Source: Jiella flava
GTDB lineage: Bacteria; Pseudomonadota; Alphaproteobacteria; Rhizobiales; Rhizobiaceae
Length of the DNA: 64,000 nucleotides
Assembly: GCF_017349315.1 (NCBI RefSeq)
Contig: NZ_JAFMPP010000008.1
Location: forward strand, 62,001-126,000
Direction: 5' to 3'
The position numbers and the translations under genes were made by a program. The notes beneath the pieces were generated by a model. It was not told the origin of the DNA and did no database searches. It saw only the letters and a program-made list of their open reading frames with translations. How positions within the stretch are numbered: position 1 is the stretch's first letter; the number at the start of each line of letters is the position of its first letter. Below are positions 45,153-54,123 of the stretch, piece after piece.

Positions 45153-45172
45153 CACAATGCCTTATTATTGTG
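45153..45172. promoter_or_regulatory. Inverted repeat upstream of the lacI-type gene
   Basis: CACAAT (45153-45158) and ATTGTG (45167-45172) form an inverted pair with an 8-bp spacer in AT-rich DNA, 50 bp upstream of the promoter. It may be a second regulator site; support is weak. The rest of the 398-bp gap 44876-45273 holds only the promoter described next. Confidence 0.3.
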
Positions 45173-45207
45173 CGGCAACTTGTCGCGCGTTCGCTTGCCA
45201 ATCGCCG

Positions 45208-45264
45208 TTGACAGCAAACGAACTAAACGTTTAGGTGCCTTTTTATCGGCTGCTAAACGTTTAG
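45208..45264 (+). promoter_or_regulatory. Promoter with two identical LacI-type operators
   Basis: A perfect -35 box TTGACA (45208-45213) is followed 17 bp later by TTAGGT as -10. The 12-bp palindrome CTAAACGTTTAG occurs twice, at 45223-45234 (covering the spacer and -10) and at 45253-45264 (just before the start codon), 30 bp apart and so on the same helix face. The central CG and length fit LacI-family operators, which suggests autorepression and control of the whole operon. Confidence 0.8.
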
Positions 45265-45273
45265 GATGGTGCA

Positions 45274-46353
45274 GTGCGCAGGAAACTCACACTGAAAGAC
45301 GTGAGCCGGGAATCCGGACTGTCGACCTTCACTGTGTCTCGGGCGCTCGCCGGTGCCGAGGGCGTTTCGAAGGAGAGCCGGGAGGCTGTCCTGCGCGTTG
45401 CCGAAGAGATGGGTTACGTCCCCAATCTTGCGGCGCAGAAGCTGCGCGGCGTTGCCAGTTCGACCATCGCCGTCATCACCGCCGGCACCTCGAATGCCTA
45501 CTATCTCGACATGATGAACGGCATTCAGGCGGTTGCGCAGGACATGGATCAAACAGTCGTTCTGACCGATATCGCCATCGGCGGCGTCTACGACATCGGC
45601 CGTGAGCGCCAGACCATCCAGCGGCTGCTGGAGGGCCGGGTGGGTGGCGTGATCTCCACGCTGACGCTGCTGCCGGAAAGCGTCAAGCGGCTGGAGGACT
45701 GGGAAATCCCGATCGTCTTCGTCGATTCCTCGCCGCCCGAAGAATTGCCTTACGTTCCAAGCGTGACAACCGACAACTACAATGCCAGTCTGTTGGTCGG
45801 CGCGCATCTGCAGTCGCATGCCTTTCAGGACTGGCTACTTCTGGTCTATCCGCCGATCTGGTCGAGCCGGAAGGAGCGCGAGCGCGGCTTGCGCGATGCG
45901 GCTGCCAAGGCCGGCGCGACGATCGAGGTGGTCGAGGCCGGTAACAATGCCGCTTCTGCCTCAAAGGCGTTGCGTGATTGCTTGGGCCGGCGAGGTGGGC
46001 GTCTGCCCGATATTCTGATCGCCGGCAACAATCCGATCCTGCTTGGCGCCTTCCAAGTGGCCCGCGAACGCAACACCATCATTCCCGATAACATGGCGAT
46101 GGTGTGCTTCGACGATTTCCCCTTTGCGCCATATCTCGATCCGCCGGTGACGGTGCTGAACGAGCGCTCCGAGGAGATCGGTCGACTGTCGGCGCACATG
46201 CTCACCGAAATCATGAGCGCCCAGATCGAGGCCCGCAAGGCGGGCAAGCCGGCGGCGCCGATCTATACCAACGAGCATCAGCTGCAGGTGCCCGTCGACC
46301 TCGTCGTGCGTCGGTCCTGCGGCTGTCCTGATCCCACCCGATCCCGATCCTAA
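45274..46353 (+). CDS. LacI family transcriptional regulator
   Basis: This 359-residue repressor has an N-terminal LacI helix-turn-helix and hinge (LTLKDVSRESGLSTFTVSRA, then AAQKLRG) and a C-terminal periplasmic-binding-protein-like ligand domain (TIAVITAGTSNAYYLDMMNG). The C-terminus ends with CGCPDP, an uncommon Cys pair. The GTG at 45274 is the only start that keeps the DNA-binding domain. It is followed 82 bp later by the sugar-binding protein gene on the same strand. Confidence 0.94.
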   Translation: MRRKLTLKDVSRESGLSTFTVSRALAGAEGVSKESREAVLRVAEEMGYVPNLAAQKLRGVASSTIAVITAGTSNAYYLDMMNGIQAVAQDMDQTVVLTDIAIGGVYDIGRERQTIQRLLEGRVGGVISTLTLLPESVKRLEDWEIPIVFVDSSPPEELPYVPSVTTDNYNASLLVGAHLQSHAFQDWLLLVYPPIWSSRKERERGLRDAAAKAGATIEVVEAGNNAASASKALRDCLGRRGGRLPDILIAGNNPILLGAFQVARERNTIIPDNMAMVCFDDFPFAPYLDPPVTVLNERSEEIGRLSAHMLTEIMSAQIEARKAGKPAAPIYTNEHQLQVPVDLVVRRSCGCPDPTRSRS

Positions 46354-46435
46354 CCGATCGCGCGGCGATGTCCCTCCGGCCAGCGGGGGTGTTGTCGTGT
46401 TGTCTGATGGCTGGCTTTATCTGGGAGGAATTCTC

Positions 46436-47380
46436 ATGAACACGTTCAAACTCGCGGCCAGCGTTGCCGCGGGCGTCCTTGTCTCCGGCGTGATGTTCGC
46501 CGCGCCGGCGTCGGCCCGCGATTTGCCGAAGAAGATTGAAAAGATCGGCTTGATGGTCCAGGACATGTCCAATCCGTTCTTCTCGGCGATGGACAAGGGT
46601 GCGCAGGACGCCGCCAAGAAGATCGGCGCGACGCTGAATACCCAGGACGCTCAGCTCGACCTGTCGACACAGTACAATCAGATCGATGCCTTTATTCAGC
46701 AGGGCGTCAACGTCATCGTCGTATCGGCGGTGGACGGTGATGGGATTGAGCCGGCGCTGGAGAAGGCCAAGGCGGCCGGCATCATCGTGATCGCTGTCGA
46801 CACCCCGGCCAAGGGCGCCGACGCCGTGGTCATGACCGATGCGGTCCAGGCGGGCGAGAAGTCCTGCACCTATCTGTTCAAAGAGATGGGCGGCAAGGGC
46901 GAGGTCTTGCTCGTCGACGGCACGCCGATCCAGACGATCATCGACCGCATCGACGGCTGCAAGACGGTCGCCAAGGACTTTCCGGATATCAAGATCGTTG
47001 GCCAGCAGGCCTCGAAGAACGATCGCGCCTCCGGTCTCGCGGTGACCACCGACATGCTGACCGCCCATCCCGATGTCACCGGCATCTTCGGCATGAACGA
47101 TCCGAGCGCGCTCGGTGCGACACTTGCCGTCGAGCAGGCCGGCAAGTCCAGCCAGATCAAGGTCACCGGCGTCGACGGCAGCCCGGAAGCGGTCGCCGAG
47201 CTCAAACGTGACGGCTCGCCCTTCATCGGCACCGCGACGCAGAACCCAGCCGAGATGGTCCGCAAGGGCATCGAGATCGCCCAGGAGATCGTCGCCGGCA
47301 ATCCGCCGAAGGAGACCACCATCAAGATCCCGAGCGAGCTCGTCACGCGCGACAACGTGACCGACTACAAGGGCTGGTGA
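46436..47380 (+). CDS. Sugar ABC transporter substrate-binding protein (RbsB type)
   Basis: This 314-residue periplasmic protein has a Sec signal peptide (MNTFKLAASVAAGVLVSGVM, cleavage near ASA) and the two-domain family 1 fold: IGLMVQDMSNPFFSAM, VDTPAKGADAVVMTD and FGMNDPSALGATLAVEQAG. It resembles ribose/galactose-type binding proteins, but the ligand is not known. The ATG at 46436 follows GGGAGGAATT. It delivers its sugar to the ATPase and permease encoded next. Confidence 0.93.
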   Translation: MNTFKLAASVAAGVLVSGVMFAAPASARDLPKKIEKIGLMVQDMSNPFFSAMDKGAQDAAKKIGATLNTQDAQLDLSTQYNQIDAFIQQGVNVIVVSAVDGDGIEPALEKAKAAGIIVIAVDTPAKGADAVVMTDAVQAGEKSCTYLFKEMGGKGEVLLVDGTPIQTIIDRIDGCKTVAKDFPDIKIVGQQASKNDRASGLAVTTDMLTAHPDVTGIFGMNDPSALGATLAVEQAGKSSQIKVTGVDGSPEAVAELKRDGSPFIGTATQNPAEMVRKGIEIAQEIVAGNPPKETTIKIPSELVTRDNVTDYKGW

Positions 47381-47386
47381 TCGTCC

Positions 47387-47476
47387 GCATCGGCGCGACA
47401 ATCGGGATCGATTTTCGGGCCGATGCGTCGCTTCCATGAGTGAGAGCCGTTGTGCGTCCGGTCGGATGCATGGCGC
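47387..47476 (-). repeat. Dispersed intergenic repeat, copy 4 (inverted)
   Basis: On the minus strand it reads ATGCATCC-GACC-GGACGCAC, and then, after a diverged middle, CATCGGCCCGAAAATCGAT. The hairpin (47452-47471) is kept with G-U pairs. Unlike the other copies it lies inside an operon, between the binding protein and ATPase genes. Confidence 0.65.
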
Positions 47477-47551
47477 TCTCAGCGGCTGCGGGATCGGCAG
47501 GTCCGGTTTCGCAGTTGCTCCTTCGACGACCCTGTCTTTCGGAGCGCTGAC

Positions 47552-49075
47552 ATGACAGCACCGCTTCTCAAGCTGGAGGGCGTGACCAAGCGCTACGGCG
47601 CGACGCTCGCTCTCGATCACGTCGATTTTGACCTCGTCGCCGGTGAAGTTCACGCCTTGATGGGGGAGAATGGCGCCGGCAAATCGACGCTGATGAAGAT
47701 CCTCGCCGGCAACGTCCTGCCGGATTCCGGCCGCATCCTGCTCGATGGCGAACCGGTGTCGATCCGCACGCCGTCGGATGCCGATCGGCTGGGGATCGCT
47801 ATCATCCACCAGGAACTGAACACCGTGCCGGAAATGTCGGTGGCGGAGAATCTCGCCCTCGGCAAGGAGCCGCGCGGCCGCTTCGGCATGCTCGACCGCA
47901 AACGAATGATTGCCGAAGCCAGGACCAAGCTTGCCCGCATTCACGCCGACATCGATCCGCGTCGCCCGCTCGGCTCGCTGAGCGTCGGCATGCAGCAGAT
48001 GGTCGAGATCGCACGGGCGGTTGGCGAAAAAGCTCGTATTTTGGTGCTCGACGAGCCGACGGCGGCGCTGTCTCGCCAGGAAAGCCGCGAGCTTTATGCT
48101 TTAATCGAGGCGATGCGGACGGCCGGGGTCGGTCTCATCTATATCTCCCATCGCATGGAAGAGGTCTGGCAGCTCGCCGATCGCGTCACCGTCCTACGCG
48201 ACGGGGCCTATGTCGACACCGGCGTGACGGGAGAGCTGACCTCCGGCGACGTGGTGGCGATGATGGTTGGCCGCGACATCGTCGATCTCTACCATCATGA
48301 ACACCGCGCGCCCGGCGACGTCGTGCTCGATGTGCGCGGTCTGACCGGTGAGGGCGTCGGCCCGGTCGATCTGACGGTGCGCACCGGCGAAGTCGTCTGC
48401 GTCGCAGGCCTGATTGGCGCCGGGCGTACCGAAATGGCGCGACTGATTTTCGGAGCCGATCCGCGCTCCGGCGGCGAAGTCTTTATCAACGGTGAGGTCA
48501 GCGCACCGGCGGATCCGGCCGGGGCGATCCGCGACGGCATCGGCATGGTGCCGGAGGATCGCAAGGACGAGGGCCTGTTCCTGGCCCATTCGGTCAATGA
48601 CAACATCGCCATCAGCACCCTGGAGCGGCTGTCGACCGCGGGCGTCCTGAAGCGCGGCGAGATCCGCTCGGCGGTGCTCCACCAGATGCAACGTCTGCAC
48701 CTGCGTGCCAACGCCCTGATGCTGCCGGTCGAGGCGCTCTCGGGCGGCAATCAGCAGAAGGCCGCATTGGCCCGCTGGCTGCTCAGGGACTGCGATGTCT
48801 TGATCCTCGACGAGCCGACCCGCGGCGTTGACATCGGCGCCAAGCGGGAGATCTACGAGCTGATCGATCAGCTCGCCCGCAGCGGCAAAGCCATTCTCGT
48901 CATCTCTTCGGATCTTCCCGAGGCCATTGGCATCGCCGACCGTGTCCTGGTGATGCGCCAGGGGCGGGTGGTCCACGAATTGGACCGGGCGAGCGCCACC
49001 GAGGAAACCGTCATGCTCCACGCGACCGGAGCCAAGGCCCAACACGAGCACGATCTTGAGGAGGGTGTCCGATGA
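47552..49075 (+). CDS. Sugar ABC transporter ATP-binding protein (RbsA type, two ATPase domains)
   Basis: This 507-residue protein carries two ABC domains in tandem. The first has Walker A GENGAGKS, signature LSVGMQQM and Walker B ILVLDEPTAA. The second, as usual in RbsA/MglA proteins, has a degenerate Walker A (GLIGAGRTE) with signature LSGGNQQKAALARW and Walker B LILDEPTRGVD. The ATG at 47552 follows GGAG; frames further upstream are unlikely. The gene overlaps the permease gene by 4 bp (ATGA). Confidence 0.94.
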   Translation: MTAPLLKLEGVTKRYGATLALDHVDFDLVAGEVHALMGENGAGKSTLMKILAGNVLPDSGRILLDGEPVSIRTPSDADRLGIAIIHQELNTVPEMSVAENLALGKEPRGRFGMLDRKRMIAEARTKLARIHADIDPRRPLGSLSVGMQQMVEIARAVGEKARILVLDEPTAALSRQESRELYALIEAMRTAGVGLIYISHRMEEVWQLADRVTVLRDGAYVDTGVTGELTSGDVVAMMVGRDIVDLYHHEHRAPGDVVLDVRGLTGEGVGPVDLTVRTGEVVCVAGLIGAGRTEMARLIFGADPRSGGEVFINGEVSAPADPAGAIRDGIGMVPEDRKDEGLFLAHSVNDNIAISTLERLSTAGVLKRGEIRSAVLHQMQRLHLRANALMLPVEALSGGNQQKAALARWLLRDCDVLILDEPTRGVDIGAKREIYELIDQLARSGKAILVISSDLPEAIGIADRVLVMRQGRVVHELDRASATEETVMLHATGAKAQHEHDLEEGVR

Positions 49076-50091
49076 CCGCACGGTCCGAAGCCAATCTCAG
49101 CCAGCAGCCGGCGGCCAAAGAACCGTTCGATTTCGCCAAATGGTGGGATCGGGTCGGCATTCTGGTGGTGCTGGCGGCCCTTGTCATCTTCATGGTGGTC
49201 TTCGCGCCGAACTTCAATCGCGTCGACAACCTGCTGAACATTCTGCGGGCGATCTCGATCAACGCGATTCTCGCGGCCGGCATGACCTTTGTCATCCTGA
49301 CCGCCGGCATCGATCTGTCGGTCGGATCCACCGTCGCCGTCTCCGGCGTCGTCGCGGTGCTGGCCGCGATTTCCGGATGGTCGATGCCGATGGCGCTTCT
49401 CGCCGGCGTCGGCGTCGGGGCGCTGTGCGGCCTCGTCAACGGCGCGCTCAGCGCCTATCTGGCGCTTGCACCCTTCATCGTCACACTCGGCATGATGAGC
49501 TTTTTGCGCGGTCTCGCCTACACGCTGACCGAAGGCCGGCCGATCGTCTCCAGCGACTTGAGCTTCAAGGTGCTGGGCAGCGGCTATTTCCTCGGCATTC
49601 CGGTGCCAGTCTATGTGATGATCGCCGTCTATCTGATCGCTTGGTTCCTCCTGGAGCGGACCCGCTACGGCCGGCATGTCTATGCGGTCGGTGGCAATCC
49701 CAAGGCGGCGCGTCTTGCCGGCATCAAGATCAACCGGATCGTCACCTCGGTCTATGTGATCGCCGGTATTTGCGCCGGGCTCGCCGGACTGATCTTCGCC
49801 GCCCGCGTCATCTCGGCTCAGCCGACGGCCGGCCAAGGCTACGAACTCGATGCGATTGCCGCGGTGGTGCTCGGCGGCACCAGCCTGGCTGGTGGGCGCG
49901 GCCGGATCGTCGGCACGCTGGTCGGCTCGGTCATTCTCGGGGTTCTGACCACCGGTTTGATTCTGCTGAACGTGCCGTTCTTCACCCAGCTTTTGATCAA
50001 GGGCGTGGTGATCATCTTCGCCGTCACCATCGACAGCCTGAAGCAGAGGCCCTTCCTTTTCGTTCGCGCCTCGAAGACTCCGCAAGCCTGA
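49072..50091 (+). CDS. Sugar ABC transporter permease (RbsC type)
   Basis: This 339-residue protein has 8-10 membrane helices and the RbsC/AraH family blocks GMTFVILTAGIDLSVGS, LAPFIVTLGMMSFLRGL and GGTSLAGGRGRIVGTLVG. It forms the membrane channel for the binding protein and ATPase encoded just upstream. Translation is coupled to the ATPase gene by a 4-bp overlap. Confidence 0.94.
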   Translation: MTARSEANLSQQPAAKEPFDFAKWWDRVGILVVLAALVIFMVVFAPNFNRVDNLLNILRAISINAILAAGMTFVILTAGIDLSVGSTVAVSGVVAVLAAISGWSMPMALLAGVGVGALCGLVNGALSAYLALAPFIVTLGMMSFLRGLAYTLTEGRPIVSSDLSFKVLGSGYFLGIPVPVYVMIAVYLIAWFLLERTRYGRHVYAVGGNPKAARLAGIKINRIVTSVYVIAGICAGLAGLIFAARVISAQPTAGQGYELDAIAAVVLGGTSLAGGRGRIVGTLVGSVILGVLTTGLILLNVPFFTQLLIKGVVIIFAVTIDSLKQRPFLFVRASKTPQA

Positions 50092-50109
50092 CCAGAGGTT
50101 CTTTTCCCC

Positions 50110-51468
50110 ATGTCTTTCAAGATCACGATCAGCGATGCCCTCGTGGCCAATCGGCGGGCCGAACCGGTCTATTTCTCCGTGCCCGAAACCATCGAGGGCG
50201 CCCTATGGTGGGCGCAGACCTCGCGCGGCGATCTGGTGCTCGCCCAGCGGCTAAGCGGGGGCGGTGAGACCGGCGCGACACGCTTTGTCGCCATCCTTGA
50301 CCTGGACGGCGGTGAGGAGACGCTGACCCTCGACCATCCCTGTCAGGCCGACGAGACGCCGATGGGCATCCGGGCGCTGCCGGGTCGCGAAGAGGACTGC
50401 TACGTGCGTCTCGACACCGGCGCCTTCGATCTCGAAATGTGCCGTGGTACGGCGCAGGGCACCGGCGGCTCGAAATGGGGCCTGCGCCATTTCAAGGCGC
50501 TCAGCGACGATTTCGAGCTTCTGCCCTCCGGCAACAACGCCATCGGCGGGTTTTACGGGCCGTTTTTCACCCCGGAAAACGGCCTGATCAATCCGCCGGA
50601 GCATACGACGGTTTCGATTGAGGCCCTCGAAGAAGGGCCGCTGCTCCACCACTACCGCATGCGCGGCACGATTCCCGATGGCCTGCTCGACGAGCTGAAA
50701 GGCAAGTCCTTCACCATCGACTGGATCTTCACCTACAACACGCCCTGGTTCCAGCGGCGCTATGTGGTCGATTCGTTCCGCACGGTGATCAATGGCCGCT
50801 CGGTCGACAACAAGATCACCGTCGGCGACGAGTTCGAGGGTGGCCAGGGGGAACTGGTTTTCGACCGCTATGCGGCTTACGGCGGCACCCGCTACCGCGC
50901 CGGCGACCCTTACGCCATGGAACTGGTGAAGATGGTCGAGGCGACGCTTGAAAGCTCGACCGAAGACAATCCGAAATTTGCCGAATTCCGGCGCGAACTC
51001 TCGAACATCGAGGCCTCGCACTGGGACCTCTACTGGCGGATGTTCTGCGCCTGGGAGGGCGTCCTCAAGGAGCCCGAGCTGCGCGAGCGCCTCGCCGAGG
51101 TGCGGGCGAAATCCCACGTCCTGGCCGATCTGACCCGCCGTGAATGGTGCTTTGCCGATGTGCCGGTGGATGTTTCGGCCGTCGGTGACGAGACCATCTT
51201 TGCCGGTCCCGCCAAGAAGACCGTCGAATTCGATACGGCGAGCAGCCGGGCGATGGTCTGGTACACCTCCGAGGCCTCCGGCGCGTTCCAGATCGTCCAG
51301 CGCCGCCAGTCCGGTTGGGTGAATTGGGGCACCAATGGCGAGAACGAGTGCCCCGAACTGCCGGTCGGCGTGACCATCAAGACCGCCTATGGCGCGTTCG
51401 CCGGAAACTGGGAAGCGGTCGCCGATGCGCTCGAGACCCCCGTCGAGGTTCGCTGCGAGGCGCAGTGA
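50110..51468 (+). CDS. Unrecognised protein encoded at the end of the sugar ABC operon
   Basis: This 452-residue protein has no signal peptide or membrane helix, so it is probably cytoplasmic. I do not recognise a family. The composition, with many aromatic and acidic residues and short strand-like stretches (GGFYGPFFTPENGLINPPEH, FTYNTPWFQRRYVVDSFR), looks like a beta-sandwich sugar-binding or mutarotase-like domain followed by a helical part (residues about 270-340). It begins 18 bp after the permease stop and is the last gene of the operon, so it most likely acts on the imported sugar. Confidence 0.85.
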   Translation: MSFKITISDALVANRRAEPVYFSVPETIEGALWWAQTSRGDLVLAQRLSGGGETGATRFVAILDLDGGEETLTLDHPCQADETPMGIRALPGREEDCYVRLDTGAFDLEMCRGTAQGTGGSKWGLRHFKALSDDFELLPSGNNAIGGFYGPFFTPENGLINPPEHTTVSIEALEEGPLLHHYRMRGTIPDGLLDELKGKSFTIDWIFTYNTPWFQRRYVVDSFRTVINGRSVDNKITVGDEFEGGQGELVFDRYAAYGGTRYRAGDPYAMELVKMVEATLESSTEDNPKFAEFRRELSNIEASHWDLYWRMFCAWEGVLKEPELRERLAEVRAKSHVLADLTRREWCFADVPVDVSAVGDETIFAGPAKKTVEFDTASSRAMVWYTSEASGAFQIVQRRQSGWVNWGTNGENECPELPVGVTIKTAYGAFAGNWEAVADALETPVEVRCEAQ

Positions 51469-51536
51469 TCGCCGACGTCAGGTCGGCGGGTGCGGGCGGA
51501 CGACGATCCGCTGGCCCTGGTTGATCCGCTTGGCTG

Positions 51537-51563
51537 ACGGGCGCCGGTCCGCACGGCGCCCGT
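51537..51563. terminator. Bidirectional terminator-like hairpin
   Basis: ACGGGCGCCG and CGGCGCCCGT form a perfect 10-bp stem with a 7-nt loop between the convergent sugar operon and the DsbA-like gene. A U-run is weak on both sides. Confidence 0.6.
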
Positions 51564-51572
51564 TGATCATGT

Positions 51573-52187
51573 TTAGGCCCGGGACTGCGCCAGGGCGGCC
51601 TTCAGGTCTTCCATCCGCGGCACACCTGGAAACAGCACGCGGCCGGCGACGAAAGCCGGCGTGCCGCTCAAGGCGAAGCCGTCCGCCTGGGCGTTGTTGC
51701 GCTCCAGCAGCCCGTCAATGCCGGCCTTGTTGCGGGCGTAGCTGCGCTTCAGGGCGGGAATATCGAAGCCGGCCTTGGCGAGGATCTCTTCGGTCCGGCG
51801 ATGGCTGAGCCGTCCCGGTGCGCGCATCAGCGCGTCGAGCGCCTTGGGGCGGTGCGTGCCGGCGGCCAGCGTCAGCTTTGCGGCATAGACCGACTCCTCG
51901 CCGAAGATCGGCCAGTCCTTCATGATGAAGCGAATGTTGCCGTCCTTGCGCACGAAGTCGATCATTTCGGGATAGAACTTTTTGCAGAACGGGCATTGGT
52001 AGTCGAAATATTCGACCAGATTGACGTTGCCGTTTGGATTGCCGAGGAGCGGCGCGCCCGGATCATGAAACACCGCTTGCGGCGTCGGATCGGCGGCCGC
52101 GAGAGCAGCGTTCGGCAATAACGCCACACCCCCAAGGGCAAGGCCCGCGGCCAGAATGCGGCGTCGGTCGATCATCATATCCCGCAT
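51573..52187 (-). CDS. DsbA family thiol-disulfide oxidoreductase
   Basis: This 204-residue thioredoxin-fold protein is exported; its N-terminus has a twin-Arg-like signal (MIDRRRILAAGLALGGVALL). The active site is CPFC (Cys65, Cys68), and the cis-Pro loop is SGTPAFV. It resembles the DsbA/DsbG-like group with the N-terminal FHDPGAPLLGNPNGNV lead-in. It would make or shuffle disulfides in periplasmic proteins. The ATG at 52187 follows AGGAGACGAACG. Confidence 0.93.
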   Translation of the reverse strand: MRDMMIDRRRILAAGLALGGVALLPNAALAAADPTPQAVFHDPGAPLLGNPNGNVNLVEYFDYQCPFCKKFYPEMIDFVRKDGNIRFIMKDWPIFGEESVYAAKLTLAAGTHRPKALDALMRAPGRLSHRRTEEILAKAGFDIPALKRSYARNKAGIDGLLERNNAQADGFALSGTPAFVAGRVLFPGVPRMEDLKAALAQSRA

Positions 52188-52403
52188 CGTTCGTCTCCTG
52201 ATATCGCGCTCTCCAGCGCCGTTTCCCCATGGCCGTCCTGGCGGAGAGGGCCATGGTTCGGCGGCATGGCCGCAGCGAAACTGCCGCGGGCCGATAAATC
52301 TTCCGCTCCGTGTCGGACTTCGCGCGCCGAGCGGATTTGTTTCGTCGACGGCTTGGCTATCGGGCGGCGATCGTCTTGTCGATGCGCCAACGGTGTCTTT
52401 GCG

Positions 52404-53081
52404 TCAGGAGATCCGCGCGTTGCTCTTGACCACCACCTTGGTGCCGACGGGCACGCGGGTTTCGAGATCGACGACGTCCTGATTGAACATCCGGATGCAG
52501 CCAGACGAGACCGAATGGCCGATCGACGAAGGATCGTTGGTGCCGTGGATGCGGTAGTAGGTGTCGCGGCCACCGCGATAGAGGTAGAGGGCTCTGGCGC
52601 CGAGCGGGTTGCCGAGGCCGCCCTTCAGACCGCTGGCATAGGGGCCGAAGCGCTGCGGCTCGCGGTCGAGCATGTTGGAGGTCGGCGTCCAGCGCGGCCA
52701 GTCGGCCTTGCGCGCGATGTTGGCGCGGCCGGAAAAGGCAAAGCCCGCCTTGCCGACCCCGACGCTGTAGCGCATCGCCGTGCCGCCGCTCTGGATGAGA
52801 TAGAGGTAGTGGGCGGCGGGATCGACGACGATCGTGCCGGGCGCCTCGGGACCGTGATAGGCGATCTGGCGCCGGACCTTGCTCTTGTCGAGATACTGAT
52901 CGGGAATCGCCGGCACCGCATGTCCGCCATCCTCGAAGGCGCCGTAGCGGCTGTCGCTCGGGCCGAAGCTCGTGAGCGCCAGGGCGCGCTGCCCCATTTC
53001 GCTGACCGTCGAACAGCCCGCGAGCCCGAGGGCGAACAAGGCGACAAGGCCGGCGCGAGCCGGGGCGGGGAAGCGATGCAT
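52404..53081 (-). CDS. L,D-transpeptidase (YkuD domain) lipoprotein
   Basis: This 225-residue protein has a lipoprotein signal with lipobox LAGC (Cys23), so it is likely anchored in a membrane facing the periplasm. The YkuD domain shows His179 in YYRIHGTND and the catalytic Cys195 in SSGCIRM. Such enzymes form 3-3 cross-links in peptidoglycan or attach proteins to it. The gene lies 216 bp upstream of the DsbA-like gene on the same strand; an oxidoreductase could keep the catalytic Cys reduced, but no functional link is shown. Confidence 0.94.
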   Translation of the reverse strand: MHRFPAPARAGLVALFALGLAGCSTVSEMGQRALALTSFGPSDSRYGAFEDGGHAVPAIPDQYLDKSKVRRQIAYHGPEAPGTIVVDPAAHYLYLIQSGGTAMRYSVGVGKAGFAFSGRANIARKADWPRWTPTSNMLDREPQRFGPYASGLKGGLGNPLGARALYLYRGGRDTYYRIHGTNDPSSIGHSVSSGCIRMFNQDVVDLETRVPVGTKVVVKSNARIS

Positions 53082-53256
53082 GTCGGTCGTCTCTCATTGC
53101 GGCGCGCATGTGCAGCGTCACCTTGCGGAATGTCCTTGCTACAAAGAAAGCTCGGTGGAGAAAATCCCTCGCTCCGGGATCGCCATGCCTTTGCGTCTTT
53201 TCGGTCGCACTGCGGTTAGACGTCGCAAGAGACGGTCCCGATGACCGCGCCCGCGC

Positions 53257-54123
53257 TCAGCCATCAAGGCCGAGAAACGTCGCCATCATCCGGTCGGGGC
53301 TGGCCTCAAGGCCGGTGAAATGGCCGAAGGCGCGCACCGCTTGGCCGACGGCCATGCCGGCGCCGCCCATCGCCCGGCAGCCGCTCGCCTTGGCGGCCAG
53401 CACCAGCGCCGTCTCCAGCGGAAAATAGTTGACGTCGGCGACGAACATTCGGTCGTTCAGCCGCTCGACCGGATAGGGGACGCCCGGATGCCGCGCCGTG
53501 CCGATCGGGGTGGCGTTGACGATGCCGTCGTAGCGGCCGTCGATGGTCTCGACGCGTCGCACTCGGTCCGGTCCGAAGCGGGCGCCCACTGCGGCAACGA
53601 GGCTTGTTGCCCGTTCGGCATGCGGATCGAAGACCGACAGCCGTTCGACGCCATTTTGCATCAGGCCGAAGGCGACGGCGAGACCCGCTCCGCCCGCGCC
53701 AAGCTGCAGCACCGTGGTCCGCTCGGCGCCGGCCATGTCAGTCGCAAAACTGTCCGAGAAGCCGCCGAGATCGGTGTTATGGCCGATCCGCCGAGCGTTG
53801 CGAAACACCACCGTATTGACCGCGCCGAGCATTTCGGCTTCCGGCCCGAGCGCGTGGAGATGGTCTCGCACGGCGATCTTGAACGGGAAGGTGATGTTGA
53901 GGCCGGCATAGCCGCATTGTTCCGTCGCGCTCACAAGATCGCCGAGCGCCGGTGGGCTGGTCATCGCCGCGACGTCGAACAGGCGGTAGATGGTGCGAAA
54001 TCCGTGCGCCGCGCCTTCGGCCTCCTGCATGGCGGGGGTGCGCGACAGGCCGATACCGTCGCCGATCAGGCCGAGGGTCAGGGTCTCGGGCGTGCCGAGC
54101 GCGGCGGCGGTGAAGGGCGTCAT
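53257..54123 (-). CDS. Shikimate dehydrogenase-like oxidoreductase
   Basis: This 288-residue protein has the AroE/YdiB fold: N-terminal substrate domain, GLNITFPFK with the catalytic Lys, NTDLGGF, and the nucleotide motif GAGGAGLAVAFGL. The substrate-binding start is LSRTPAMQE instead of the usual SxSPxxHN, so the ligand may differ from shikimate, for example quinate or a related cyclic acid. Its ATG overlaps the TctA-type gene by 4 bp. It therefore probably uses the acid imported by that transporter. Confidence 0.88.
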   Translation of the reverse strand: MTPFTAAALGTPETLTLGLIGDGIGLSRTPAMQEAEGAAHGFRTIYRLFDVAAMTSPPALGDLVSATEQCGYAGLNITFPFKIAVRDHLHALGPEAEMLGAVNTVVFRNARRIGHNTDLGGFSDSFATDMAGAERTTVLQLGAGGAGLAVAFGLMQNGVERLSVFDPHAERATSLVAAVGARFGPDRVRRVETIDGRYDGIVNATPIGTARHPGVPYPVERLNDRMFVADVNYFPLETALVLAAKASGCRAMGGAGMAVGQAVRAFGHFTGLEASPDRMMATFLGLDG

